Part shown: positions 1 to 5,673 of the stretch, in pieces
How positions within the stretch are numbered: the stretch's first letter is position 1
How the letters are laid out: each line of letters opens with the position of its first letter
From: Candidatus Goldiibacteriota bacterium
Lineage (GTDB): Bacteria; Oederibacteriota; PGYV01; DSYL01
Direction: 5' to 3'
Assembly: GCA_026418955.1 (NCBI GenBank)
Contig: JAOAAI010000024.1
Span: 1 to 8,001, forward strand
Length of the DNA stretch: 8,001 bases
The notes under the pieces: generated by a model
What the model saw: the letters and a program-made list of their open reading frames with translations, nothing else
What the model was told of the DNA's origin: nothing
The model's database searches: none
Position numbers and translations under genes: made by a program

Positions 1-195
1 GATATGATTAAATTAAAAGAATTTATAAAAAGAGAACTTAGATTCAAACCAGAACAGATACAAATTTTTACACCTACTCCAGGAACATGGTCGTCTGTGA
101 TGTACTGGACAGAAAAAAATCCTTGGACCGGCGAAAAAATAGTCGTTGAAAAAAATCAAAAAGGTAAAGAAGAACAGAAAAATATTTTAAAATAA
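1..195 (+). CDS. YgiQ-family (UPF0313) radical SAM protein, C-terminal fragment
   Basis: This is the 3' end of a gene that starts upstream of the window; the frame is open from base 1 and stops with TAA at 193-195. The visible 64 residues include the segment QIFTPTPGTWSSVMYWTEKN followed by NPWTGEKIVVEK. This resembles the conserved tail of YgiQ-type radical SAM proteins (family about 600 residues), where a 'F.PTPGT.ST.MY.T..DP.T...V.V' pattern closes the protein. The catalytic CxxxCxxC cluster motif would be far upstream and cannot be seen. The reaction of this family is not established as far as I know. The Met at base 4 is internal to the protein and not a start. The neighbour at 233 converges on it, leaving only 37 nt between the two stop codons. 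Identification rests on a short tail but the motif is distinctive. Confidence 0.8.
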   Translation, partial: DMIKLKEFIKRELRFKPEQIQIFTPTPGTWSSVMYWTEKNPWTGEKIVVEKNQKGKEEQKNILK

Positions 196-232
196 TACCG
201 CTATTAAAATATTGTTTATATTATATATTATT

Positions 233-1291
233 TTATTTATTTAATTTCTCTATCCATGCTTTTATCTGGGCATCATCCGGATTGAGTTCAATATATTTTT
301 TCATATATTCAATTGTTTTTGCCTTATCTTTCATATAATAAGAACATAACCCGAGTTTTTTATAAAGTCCTGCATTTGGAGATGATTTTAAAGCAGCAGA
401 ATAATATTTTGCTGCATATTCATAATTTTTTTGCTTAAAATAATAATCTCCATATTTTTCATATTTTGAAATTTCACCTGAAGGTGCTTTTGTTACTGTT
501 GTTACTGCTGGCTTTGATTCTACGCCAATATAAAATACAAAACCACCACCAAAATACGGACCTGAAAAATCAATTGATTGTGCTTTCATTATTTTTTCGC
601 CTGCAACTTGTTGTGCAAATAAACCTGTATCAGGATAGGTGAGTGAATAGGGCGCAATTCTGTATCCACCAAATAACGATATGCCAGCACCTTCAACAAA
701 AAGATATTGCATATTAACTTCTATGTCGCCACCAAAAAATATATCAGTTATATCAAGGACGCTCTGTGAAGTAGGTATTCCAAGAGAAGTTAATTTTGTT
801 TTTGCGCCAGGATCATCAAAAGCACCAACTTCCCAAAAACTGGAAAGATTAACAAATAAACCACCACTTGCATTAAGTCCGATAATAAAACTTTTTGATA
901 TTTCATAATTATAAGACGCGCCGAGTCCAAAATAACCAACAGTAAAAACTGCATGTGAATAAAGGCAATCAATATCATCTATTGTTATTATGCTATCTGT
1001 TTCATTTGCAAGTAATGTTGTTTTTAAATTCAATGAAATGTTATCAGCAAGATATAACTTAAGTAAAGCACCTACGTCAAGTAGCATAGAATTGATATCA
1101 TCAAGTTTTGATTTATCATCTGGCAGAGCACTATAAGAAGGTGATTTTACAAATACATTTGTGAAATCAGTATTAAATTCAGTAGGATTAAATATTCCAA
1201 CTGCACCACGCAATTCAATACCTATTTTTGCATTTATTAATGAAAATATAAAGACAAAAACAATAATAAGCAATAATGATTTTTTGGGCAT
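233..1291 (-). CDS. Secreted beta-barrel-like protein with C-terminal TPR repeats
   Basis: The product is 352 residues from the chosen start. Residues 1-21 form a classic signal peptide (MPKK, a hydrophobic stretch, then cleavage probably after LINA). Residues about 22-258 alternate short hydrophobic or aromatic strands with glycine-rich turns (GAVGIF, GYFGLGASYNY, ISLFGGYRIAPYS, PYFGGGFVFYIGVE). This looks like an outer-membrane beta barrel. A Thr/Pro/Ser linker (about 259-273) leads to two TPR-like helical hairpins, about 278-306 (EKYGDYYFKQKNYEYAAKYY) and 308-338 (KLGLCSYYMKDKAKTIEYMKKYIELNP). The TPRs probably bind a partner; whether they face the periplasm is unknown. An ATG 12 nt upstream (1301-1303) overlaps the ribosome binding site, so the second ATG is preferred. 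It is divergent from the pyr cluster. I do not recognise a named family; fold assignment is by pattern only. Confidence 0.72.
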   Translation of the reverse strand: MPKKSLLLIIVFVFIFSLINAKIGIELRGAVGIFNPTEFNTDFTNVFVKSPSYSALPDDKSKLDDINSMLLDVGALLKLYLADNISLNLKTTLLANETDSIITIDDIDCLYSHAVFTVGYFGLGASYNYEISKSFIIGLNASGGLFVNLSSFWEVGAFDDPGAKTKLTSLGIPTSQSVLDITDIFFGGDIEVNMQYLFVEGAGISLFGGYRIAPYSLTYPDTGLFAQQVAGEKIMKAQSIDFSGPYFGGGFVFYIGVESKPAVTTVTKAPSGEISKYEKYGDYYFKQKNYEYAAKYYSAALKSSPNAGLYKKLGLCSYYMKDKAKTIEYMKKYIELNPDDAQIKAWIEKLNK

Positions 1292-1296
1292 ATTAA

Positions 1297-1301
1297 CCTC
1301 C
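1297..1301 (-). promoter_or_regulatory. Ribosome binding site deciding the start of the barrel/TPR gene
   Basis: On the minus strand GGAGG is followed by TTAAT and then ATG at 1291-1289, an ideal 5-nt spacing. The alternative upstream ATG (1303-1301) shares its G with this GGAGG, so it has no Shine-Dalgarno of its own. The signal peptide also begins properly with MPKK from the downstream ATG. Confidence 0.8.
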
Positions 1302-1328
1302 ATAGTAAATTATTTAAACGTTTTTAAT

Positions 1329-1356
1329 ATTATATTTAATAAAAATTATTTGTCAA
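1329..1356 (-). promoter_or_regulatory. Consensus sigma70-type promoter for the barrel/TPR gene
   Basis: Reading the minus strand, TTGACA (1356-1351) is followed after 16 nt by TATAAT (1334-1329). Both hexamers match the housekeeping consensus perfectly. Transcription would start near 1322, giving a leader of about 30 nt before the ATG at 1291. It faces away from the pyr promoter at 1557-1584, and the 200 nt between the two contain the 11-bp repeat array. Confidence 0.75.
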
Positions 1357-1416
1357 TGTAAAAAAATATTTAATAAAAATGTTTTGTAAAAATGTTTGGA
1401 AAATATTTTTGGTGAT

Positions 1417-1548
1417 AATGTTCAAAAATAATTCTGAAATACTTCAAAAATAGTTATGACATAGTTCTAAAATAGTATTTATTATGTTAGAACTACTTAT
1501 GAACTATTTTAGAACTATCTTTAAACTATATTTATGACCATTTATAAA
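1417..1548. repeat. 11-bp-phased degenerate repeat array, copy A, unit orientation inverts at centre
   Basis: Cutting the sequence every 11 bases from 1417 gives a run of related units. Examples are ATAATTCTGAA (1428), ATAGTTATGAC (1450), ATAGTTCTAAA (1461), TATGTTAGAAC (1483), TATTTTAGAAC (1505) and TATCTTTAAAC (1516). Core GAACTA recurs at 1490, 1501 and 1512, with AAACTA at 1523: exactly 11 nt apart. ATAGT recurs at 1450, 1461 and 1472, again 11 nt apart. Units left of about 1480 are the reverse complement of those to the right. The arms include a perfect 16-bp inverted repeat, 1461-1476 with 1504-1519. Unit edges beyond about 1428-1537 are degenerate, so the limits are approximate. It lies wholly between two divergent promoters. 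Confidence 0.75.
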
Positions 1549-1556
1549 AATGTTTC

Positions 1557-1584
1557 TTGACTTTTGAAAAATTTAATATATAAT
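1557..1584 (+). promoter_or_regulatory. Promoter of the pyr operon
   Basis: TTGACT at 1557-1562 is followed after 16 nt by TATAAT at 1579-1584, one mismatch from the housekeeping consensus in total. The start of transcription should fall near 1591, about 13 nt before the PyrR-binding hairpin. It is followed by a long untranslated leader of about 300 nt, as expected for an operon controlled by attenuation. Confidence 0.8.
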
Positions 1585-1603
1585 TAAAAAAAGTTTAAAA
1601 AAT

Positions 1604-1634
1604 CCTTTAAACTGGCACTGCGAGGCCGGTAAGG
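1604..1634 (+). promoter_or_regulatory. PyrR-binding RNA hairpin (anti-antiterminator) of the pyr leader
   Basis: The RNA can form a lower stem CCTT (1604-1607) with AAGG (1631-1634), a 5' bulge UAA (1608-1610), and an upper stem ACTGGC (1611-1616) with GCCGGT (1625-1630). The loop contains CTGCGA at 1618-1623. This matches, from memory, the hexaloop CNGNGA of Bacillus-type PyrR binding loops, and the 3' GAGGC plus AAGG are also typical. The usual UC just before the hexaloop is CA here. PyrR bound to uridine nucleotides would stabilise this hairpin and block the antiterminator. The adjacent pyrR gene supports the call. Confidence 0.85.
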
Positions 1635-1662
1635 AAGATTGGAATGGTTATAATCACTTCTT
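1632..1662 (+). promoter_or_regulatory. Antiterminator stem of the pyr attenuator
   Basis: AGGAA (1632-1636) can pair with TTCTT (1658-1662), including one G-U pair. GATT (1637-1640) pairs with AATC (1652-1655), with a 2-nt bulge (1656-1657) and an 11-nt loop. The left arm uses three bases of the PyrR-binding lower stem and the right arm uses the 5' arm of the terminator. The three structures are therefore mutually exclusive in the order required for PyrR attenuation. The stem is modest in strength; its position rather than its energy is the main support. Confidence 0.65.
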
Positions 1663-1693
1663 ACTGCGCGCTTGCAGGAAAGAAGGTTTTTTT
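1657..1693 (+). terminator. Intrinsic terminator of the pyr attenuator
   Basis: CTTCTT (1657-1662) pairs with AAGAAG (1680-1685), and above a small internal loop CTGC (1664-1667) pairs with GCAG (1674-1677), leaving a 6-nt loop. The stem is followed by G and seven T (1687-1693), a classic intrinsic terminator. It lies about 200 nt upstream of pyrR, so termination here gives a short leader RNA of about 100 nt. Formation is expected when PyrR holds the upstream hairpin. Confidence 0.82.
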
Positions 1694-1899
1694 ATGCCTT
1701 AAATTCCTGCGTGCGACCTTACCAGTTAAGCACTGCCTTTAAATTAATTTGGAAATAGATATTCTGTAGTTACATAGATAAATGCTATTTCATGTCCACT
1801 TTTTAAAAAGGTATATAGAGAAATTTTTTAATATAAAATCTTCCTCTAACCCCTTTTTCTCAAAGAGGGCAATTTCAAAGGTTAAAGGCGGTGGAAATT
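1694..1899 (+). other. Distal pyr leader after the terminator, with long-range complementarity
   Basis: No gene is seen here. CCTT (1697-1700) and TTCCTGC (1704-1710) are complementary to AAGG (1683-1686) and GCAGGAA (1674-1680) of the terminator arm. CCTTACC (1717-1723) is complementary to GGTAAGG (1628-1634) of the PyrR hairpin, and the overlapping CCAGTT (1722-1727) to AACTGG (1610-1615). Two short words from the PyrR site recur: GCACTGC (1615 and 1730) and CCTTTAAA (1604 and 1736). Further on, CCTCT (1843-1847) can pair with AGAGG (1864-1868). ACCCCTTT (1849-1856) could pair, with one bulge, with AAAGGCGGT (1885-1893) in the pyrR ribosome binding region. The last two are suggestions only. 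Confidence 0.55.
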
Positions 1900-2448
1900 A
1901 TGGATAAAGATTTAAAGATAAAATCAGAAATTATGGACAAAGAAGCAATTTCCCGAGCACTAATGCGTATTGCCCATGAAATTTTGGAAAAAAACAAGGG
2001 AGCTAAAAATATTGCAATAGTAGGTATTAAAAAAAGGGGCGATATTCTTGCTGAGCGAATTGCAGAAAACATAAAAAAAATAGAGGGCGTATCAGTACCT
2101 GTAGGTGCCATTGATATAACTTTTTACAGAGATGATTATTCAATTTCTGCCAAAAGAGAAGCAACCACTACAGAACTTAATTTTAATATAGATGATAGGG
2201 ATATAATACTTGTTGATGATGTGCTTTTTACTGGAAGATCAGCACGTGCTGCAATGGATGTTCTTATAGAATACGGTAGACCTAAAACAATACAGCTTGC
2301 CGTTTTGGTTGATCGTGGCCATAGGGAATTACCTATACAGGCAAATTATGTTGGTAAAAATGTTCCAACAAATAAAAACGAAGAAATTGTTTTTGAATTG
2401 GGAAAAGAAGATAAAGTATATCTTGTGGAGAAGAAAGGGGGTAAATGA
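1900..2448 (+). CDS. pyrR: Bifunctional pyr operon attenuator / uracil phosphoribosyltransferase PyrR
   Basis: PyrR binds the pyr leader RNA in response to UMP/UTP versus PRPP and, in many species, also makes UMP from uracil and PRPP. The product is 182 residues, the usual length. The type I PRTase PRPP loop VDDVLFTGR is at residues 105-113, and the PyrR hallmark DRGHRELPIQANYVGKNVPT lies at about 138-157. ALMRIAHEILEKNKG near the N terminus also matches the family. ATG at 1900 is chosen; a GTG at 1891 is an alternative, and a second ATG at 1933 lies in a second copy of the same local sequence. The Shine-Dalgarno is weak (GGTGG, about 6 nt upstream). The stop overlaps the first possible pyrB ATG. 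It is the first gene of the operon and probably controls its own leader. Confidence 0.95.
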   Translation: MDKDLKIKSEIMDKEAISRALMRIAHEILEKNKGAKNIAIVGIKKRGDILAERIAENIKKIEGVSVPVGAIDITFYRDDYSISAKREATTTELNFNIDDRDIILVDDVLFTGRSARAAMDVLIEYGRPKTIQLAVLVDRGHRELPIQANYVGKNVPTNKNEEIVFELGKEDKVYLVEKKGGK

Positions 2449-2450
2449 TA

Positions 2451-3386
2451 ATGGCATTTAAACATCTTATAGGACTTCAGGATATTTCAAAAGAAGACAT
2501 AGAAACAATTCTTGACTTGGCTAAATCTTTTAAGGAGGTTATTTTAAGACCTATAAAAAAAGTCCCAAGTTTAAAAGGTAAGACAGTTGTGAATATGTTT
2601 TTTGAACCATCAACCAGAACCAGGACATCTTTTGAACTTGCTGCGAAACGTTTGAGTGCTGATGCAGTTAATCTTGCAATTTCAACAAGTTCGGTTGTAA
2701 AAGGCGAGACACTGCTTGATACTGTGAAAACAATAGAAGCAATGCAGATAGATATTGTTATAATAAGACACAGTGTGTCAGGAGTTCCACTTTATTTAAG
2801 TCAGAGGATAAAATCTGCTGTTATAAACGCAGGTGATGGATTGCATGAGCATCCAACGCAGGGTCTTCTTGATATCTTTACTATACGTGAGAAAAAAGGT
2901 AAGATTGCAGGATTGAAGGTAGCAATAGTTGGTGACATCATGCATTCAAGAGTTGCACGCTCTAATATTTGGGGACTTACAAAACTTGGGGCAAAGGTAA
3001 GAGTGGTAGGACCTTCTACACTTATACCTAGAGATATTGAAAAATTAGGAGTGGAGGTTTTTACTGATGTTGAAAAAGGTATAAAAGATGTTGATGTTAT
3101 AAATATACTGCGTATCCAACTTGAGCGTCAGAAAAAAAATCTATTCCCTACCATACGCGAATATGCAATGCTTTTTGGTATCAATACTGAGAAACTAAAA
3201 CTCGCAAAGCCGGATTGTATTGTCTTACATCCAGGACCTATGAATCGTGGTATTGAAATTTCTCCAAATGTGGCTGATGGCAGTCAGTCAGTGATAGAAG
3301 AACAGGTAACCAATGGTGTTGCAGTTAGGATGGCTGTTTTATATCTGATAGGGGGAGGTAAGAGAGATGAAGAAACTTCTTATTAA
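2451..3386 (+). CDS. pyrB: Aspartate carbamoyltransferase catalytic subunit
   Basis: The enzyme condenses carbamoyl phosphate with L-aspartate to give N-carbamoyl-aspartate, the first committed pyrimidine step, in the cytoplasm. The product is 311 residues, normal for a catalytic chain. Visible motifs are the carbamoyl phosphate loop FFEPSTRTRTSFE (STRTR at 54-58), the loop Lys in SSVVKGET (about 84), HEHPTQ (132-137), GDIMHSRVARS (about 161-171) and HPGPMNRG (260-267). ATG at 2451 is preferred, 9 nt after AAAGGGGG; an in-frame ATG at 2445 would overlap the pyrR stop as ATGA but sits only 3 nt from that site. The 3' end overlaps pyrC by 20 nt. No regulatory chain gene (pyrI) is next to it, so feedback control is likely through PyrR. 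Confidence 0.96.
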   Translation: MAFKHLIGLQDISKEDIETILDLAKSFKEVILRPIKKVPSLKGKTVVNMFFEPSTRTRTSFELAAKRLSADAVNLAISTSSVVKGETLLDTVKTIEAMQIDIVIIRHSVSGVPLYLSQRIKSAVINAGDGLHEHPTQGLLDIFTIREKKGKIAGLKVAIVGDIMHSRVARSNIWGLTKLGAKVRVVGPSTLIPRDIEKLGVEVFTDVEKGIKDVDVINILRIQLERQKKNLFPTIREYAMLFGINTEKLKLAKPDCIVLHPGPMNRGIEISPNVADGSQSVIEEQVTNGVAVRMAVLYLIGGGKRDEETSY

Positions 3387-4656
3387 AAATGGTCTTGTTA
3401 TTGATCCTGCTAATAATATAGAGGAAAAACTTGATGTATTGATTACTGATGGGAAAATAGAAAAAGTTACAAAAAATATTTCTAATAGCGAAGCAAAAGT
3501 GATAGATGCAGATGGACTTGTGGTAATGCCTGGATTCATTGATATGCATGTACATTTCAGAGAACCAGGTTTTGAATATAAAGAAACAATAGAAAGTGGC
3601 TCACGCGCTGCGGTAAAGGGTGGATATACCACAGTTTGCTGTATGCCAAATACACTTCCGCCGATTGATAATCAAGCAATGGTTGAATTTATCAATTTAA
3701 AATCCAAACAGGTCGGTTTAATTGATGTACTCCCTATAGGCACAATCACAAAAGAAAGAAAAGGTGAAGAATTAGCACCAATAGGCGAACTTTTTAAGGC
3801 AGGTGCTGTTGCAATATCTGATGATGGAAGTTGTGTTGCAAATTCTGAAATAATAAGACGTGCGCTTGAATATTGTAAGATGTTTGGAATACCTGTAATT
3901 GAGCATTGTGAGGATATAAATTTATCTGCTGATGGTTTGATGAACGAAGGTTATTATTCAACACTTCTTGGATTAAAAGGTATACCTAAAGCAGCAGAAG
4001 AAGTTATAGTTGCAAGAGATATTATAATAGCTGGTGAAGTTGGTGGTAAATTACATATAGCTCATGTTTCAACAGAGGGTTCTGTTGAATTATTAACTTG
4101 GGCTAAGAAGAAAGGTATCAATGTTACAGCAGAGGTTACCCCACATCATTTTACTTTGGATGAATCAATGCTTATCAATTATGATACTAATTATAAAATG
4201 AATCCACCTTTGCGAACAAAACAGGATATAAAAGTCCTTAAAGATGCATTAAAAAATGATATAATTGATGTAATTGCAACAGACCACGCACCACATGCTG
4301 AACTTGACAAAGATGTAGAATTCAATGCTGCTGCTTTTGGTATTATTGGGCTTGAAACAGCCTTTCCACTTATCATTACAGAACTTGTTTCTACTGGAAT
4401 ACTTTCGCTTTCCAGTGCAATTTCAAAGATAACTATAAATCCAGCTAGGATTTTAAATCTGAAAAAAGGGACTTTGACAGTTGGGGTCGATGCTGATATA
4501 ACAATTGCTGATATAAATAAAGAAATAGAAATTACTGAAGATTTCTTTGGTTCGCGTTCATCCAATTCTCCTTTTATTGGTAAAAAGATGAAAGGATCTA
4601 TTGAAATAGTTATAAAAAACGGGAAAATAATATATAATAAAAGAATTCTGAAATAG
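3367..4656 (+). CDS. pyrC: Dihydroorotase, type I
   Basis: The enzyme cyclises carbamoyl-aspartate to dihydroorotate. The product has 429 residues, typical of type I (long) dihydroorotases of the amidohydrolase fold. The metal site is intact: HVH at 61-63 followed by FREPG, the ISDDG segment with Asp 152-153, HCED with His 180, IAHVST with His 233, and ATDHAPH with Asp 306. The substrate segment MNPPLR is at about 278-283. The type I form carries an Asp in the DDG segment where other classes use a carboxylated Lys. The start is firm: GGGGGAGG (3351-3358) lies 8 nt before the ATG, inside pyrB. The last codons merge into a repeat array (see 4644-4746), so the C-terminal few residues may be repeat-derived. 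Confidence 0.96.
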   Translation: MKKLLIKNGLVIDPANNIEEKLDVLITDGKIEKVTKNISNSEAKVIDADGLVVMPGFIDMHVHFREPGFEYKETIESGSRAAVKGGYTTVCCMPNTLPPIDNQAMVEFINLKSKQVGLIDVLPIGTITKERKGEELAPIGELFKAGAVAISDDGSCVANSEIIRRALEYCKMFGIPVIEHCEDINLSADGLMNEGYYSTLLGLKGIPKAAEEVIVARDIIIAGEVGGKLHIAHVSTEGSVELLTWAKKKGINVTAEVTPHHFTLDESMLINYDTNYKMNPPLRTKQDIKVLKDALKNDIIDVIATDHAPHAELDKDVEFNAAAFGIIGLETAFPLIITELVSTGILSLSSAISKITINPARILNLKKGTLTVGVDADITIADINKEIEITEDFFGSRSSNSPFIGKKMKGSIEIVIKNGKIIYNKRILK

Positions 4657-4746
4657 TTCATTAATATAATTAGTTCTAAAGTAGTAAATACTTTTTTTGA
4701 ATTATGTTAGAATTAAATTTGAACTATTTTCTAACTATTTTTGAAA
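4644..4746. repeat. 11-bp-phased degenerate repeat array, copy B
   Basis: This shares blocks with copy A in the same order: AATTCTGAAATA.TTCA (4644 and 1430), TAGTTCTAAA.TAGTA (4671 and 1462), ATTATGTTAGAA (4702 and 1482) and GAACTATTTT..AACTAT (4721 and 1501). The right part shows clear 11-nt steps, for example TATGTTAGAAT (4703), TATTTTCTAAC (4725) and TATTTTTGAAA (4736). The left part is less regular. Its first 13 bases are the last codons and stop of pyrC. It fills most of the 168-nt gap between pyrC and pyrK. Confidence 0.65.
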
Positions 4747-4824
4747 AAGTTAAAGAGAAAAGATAATGTAATATTATGTTTAAATGAAATAACTTTTAAA
4801 AAACTAATATAAAATGAGGTTTGC

Positions 4825-5583
4825 ATGCTAAATCAGGGTAAAGTTGTATTCAACAGAAAATTAAATAATACAATTTATTATTTAAGAATAAAAGTTCCTA
4901 TTTCATTTAAAGCACAACCAGGTCAGTTTATAAATATAAAGGTAAGTGATGATTATGTGCCACTTTTACGTAGGCCTTTTTCTATTTTTAATCATGAAAG
5001 AGGTTTTATTGATATTCTTTATAAAGTTGTTGGAAATGGAACAAAGAAATTAAGTAATAAAAAAAGAGAAGATATTTTAGATTTTATTGGTCCTGTTGGT
5101 AATTCCTATGTTGACTTTTTCTATGAAGATGAATTTAAAGAAAAAAATATTTATCTTGTTGCTGGTGGTACTGGATTTGCATCCATACATTTTTTTGCTC
5201 GGTGGCTTTTAAGAAAAAAAATAAAATTTAAGTTGTTTTACGGTGCAAAAAATAAAAAAGAAATATTTCAACGATTCTGTAAAAATTTTGATGTGCTTAT
5301 TGCAACTGATGACGGAAGTTGCGGCAAAAAAGGCTTGATTACCAGTTTCATAAATGGTGATAAGGATACGATAATTTTCTGCTGTGGCCCACAAACAATG
5401 CTTAAAACAATACAAAGTATCAAGGCATATAAAAAAATTGCATCATTTGAATCTTACATGGGTTGTGCAAACGGAGTGTGCTTATCTTGTGTAATTAAAA
5501 TAAATAAAGGGAAAGAATTTGACTATGCTAGGGTTTGTAAAGAAGGAACGGTTTTTGACCTGGATGATGTGATAATAATTTAA
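4825..5583 (+). CDS. pyrK: Dihydroorotate dehydrogenase electron transfer subunit PyrK
   Basis: PyrK is the FAD and [2Fe-2S] subunit that lets class 1B dihydroorotate dehydrogenase pass electrons to NAD+. The product is 252 residues, the family's usual size. Residues 1-100 form the FAD-binding barrel with RRPFS at 49-53. The nucleotide-binding half has VAGGTGFAS (112-120) and CGPQTML (187-193). The iron-sulfur ligands are Cys 214, 219, 222 and 238, spaced C-x4-C-x2-C-x15-C, all present. ATG at 4825 follows TGAGGT by a 4-5 nt gap. The gene stands 168 nt after pyrC, a wide gap filled by copy B of the repeat, so it could have its own promoter, but none is clear. Partner pyrD follows 90 nt later. 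Confidence 0.95.
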   Translation: MLNQGKVVFNRKLNNTIYYLRIKVPISFKAQPGQFINIKVSDDYVPLLRRPFSIFNHERGFIDILYKVVGNGTKKLSNKKREDILDFIGPVGNSYVDFFYEDEFKEKNIYLVAGGTGFASIHFFARWLLRKKIKFKLFYGAKNKKEIFQRFCKNFDVLIATDDGSCGKKGLITSFINGDKDTIIFCCGPQTMLKTIQSIKAYKKIASFESYMGCANGVCLSCVIKINKGKEFDYARVCKEGTVFDLDDVIII

Positions 5584-5627
5584 ATTTATGATTTGAAAAC
5601 AACAGACAGGTGGTAATTAATAAAAAT

Positions 5628-5649
5628 CTTCAAATCTTAAGATTTGAAG
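5628..5649. repeat. Perfect 22-nt palindrome between pyrK and pyrD
   Basis: The sequence CTTCAAATCTT (5628-5638) is followed directly by its exact reverse complement (5639-5649). Three more A-T pairs extend it beyond one T-G mismatch on each side (5624-5626 with 5651-5653). As RNA it would form a hairpin of about 9-13 pairs with a small loop, 20 nt upstream of the pyrD start. It could be an mRNA processing or stabilising hairpin, a weak attenuator, or a dimeric-protein operator. No good T run follows on the + strand, so a terminator is unlikely. Confidence 0.6.
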
Positions 5650-5673
5650 GTTTAAAAATTTCTAAGGATTTTT

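Noticed and set aside
205..235. Bidirectional terminator between the converging YgiQ and barrel/TPR genes
   Set aside because: TAAAATA (205-211) and TATTTTA (229-235) are complementary, but the stem is only A-T pairs with a 17-nt loop, expected often by chance in such AT-rich DNA.
1161..1361. Small + strand frame over the 5' end of the barrel/TPR gene
   Set aside because: It is the complement of the signal peptide region and promoter of the real minus-strand gene; no ribosome binding site.
1357..1416. Extension of the 11-bp array leftwards (AAAATGTTT words)
   Set aside because: Similar words occur but at 12-16 nt steps, so the phase is lost; not included in the array.
1417..1548. CRISPR array
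   Set aside because: Units are 11 nt, degenerate and contiguous with no unique spacers, and the array inverts at its centre; no cas genes are nearby.
1604..1743. 6S RNA or other stand-alone structured RNA
   Set aside because: A long hairpin with a central bulge can be drawn, but the internal terminator with seven T, the PyrR-type loop and the adjacent pyrR gene explain the sequence better. The alternative is kept only as a finding.
3325..3632. Two overlapping antisense frames across the pyrB-pyrC junction
   Set aside because: Both oppose strongly conserved dihydroorotase sequence and have no start signals.
4191..4661. 156-residue antisense frame opposite pyrC
   Set aside because: It mirrors the codon structure of a certain pyrC, has no ribosome binding site, and its hydrophobic composition follows from reading AT-rich codons backwards.
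4741..4769. Separate promoter for pyrK-pyrD (TTGAAA at 4741, GATAAT or TAATGT near 4762-4769)
   Set aside because: The hexamers are weak and the spacing is 15-17 depending on choice. AT-rich sequence gives many such matches, so it was not listed as a promoter.
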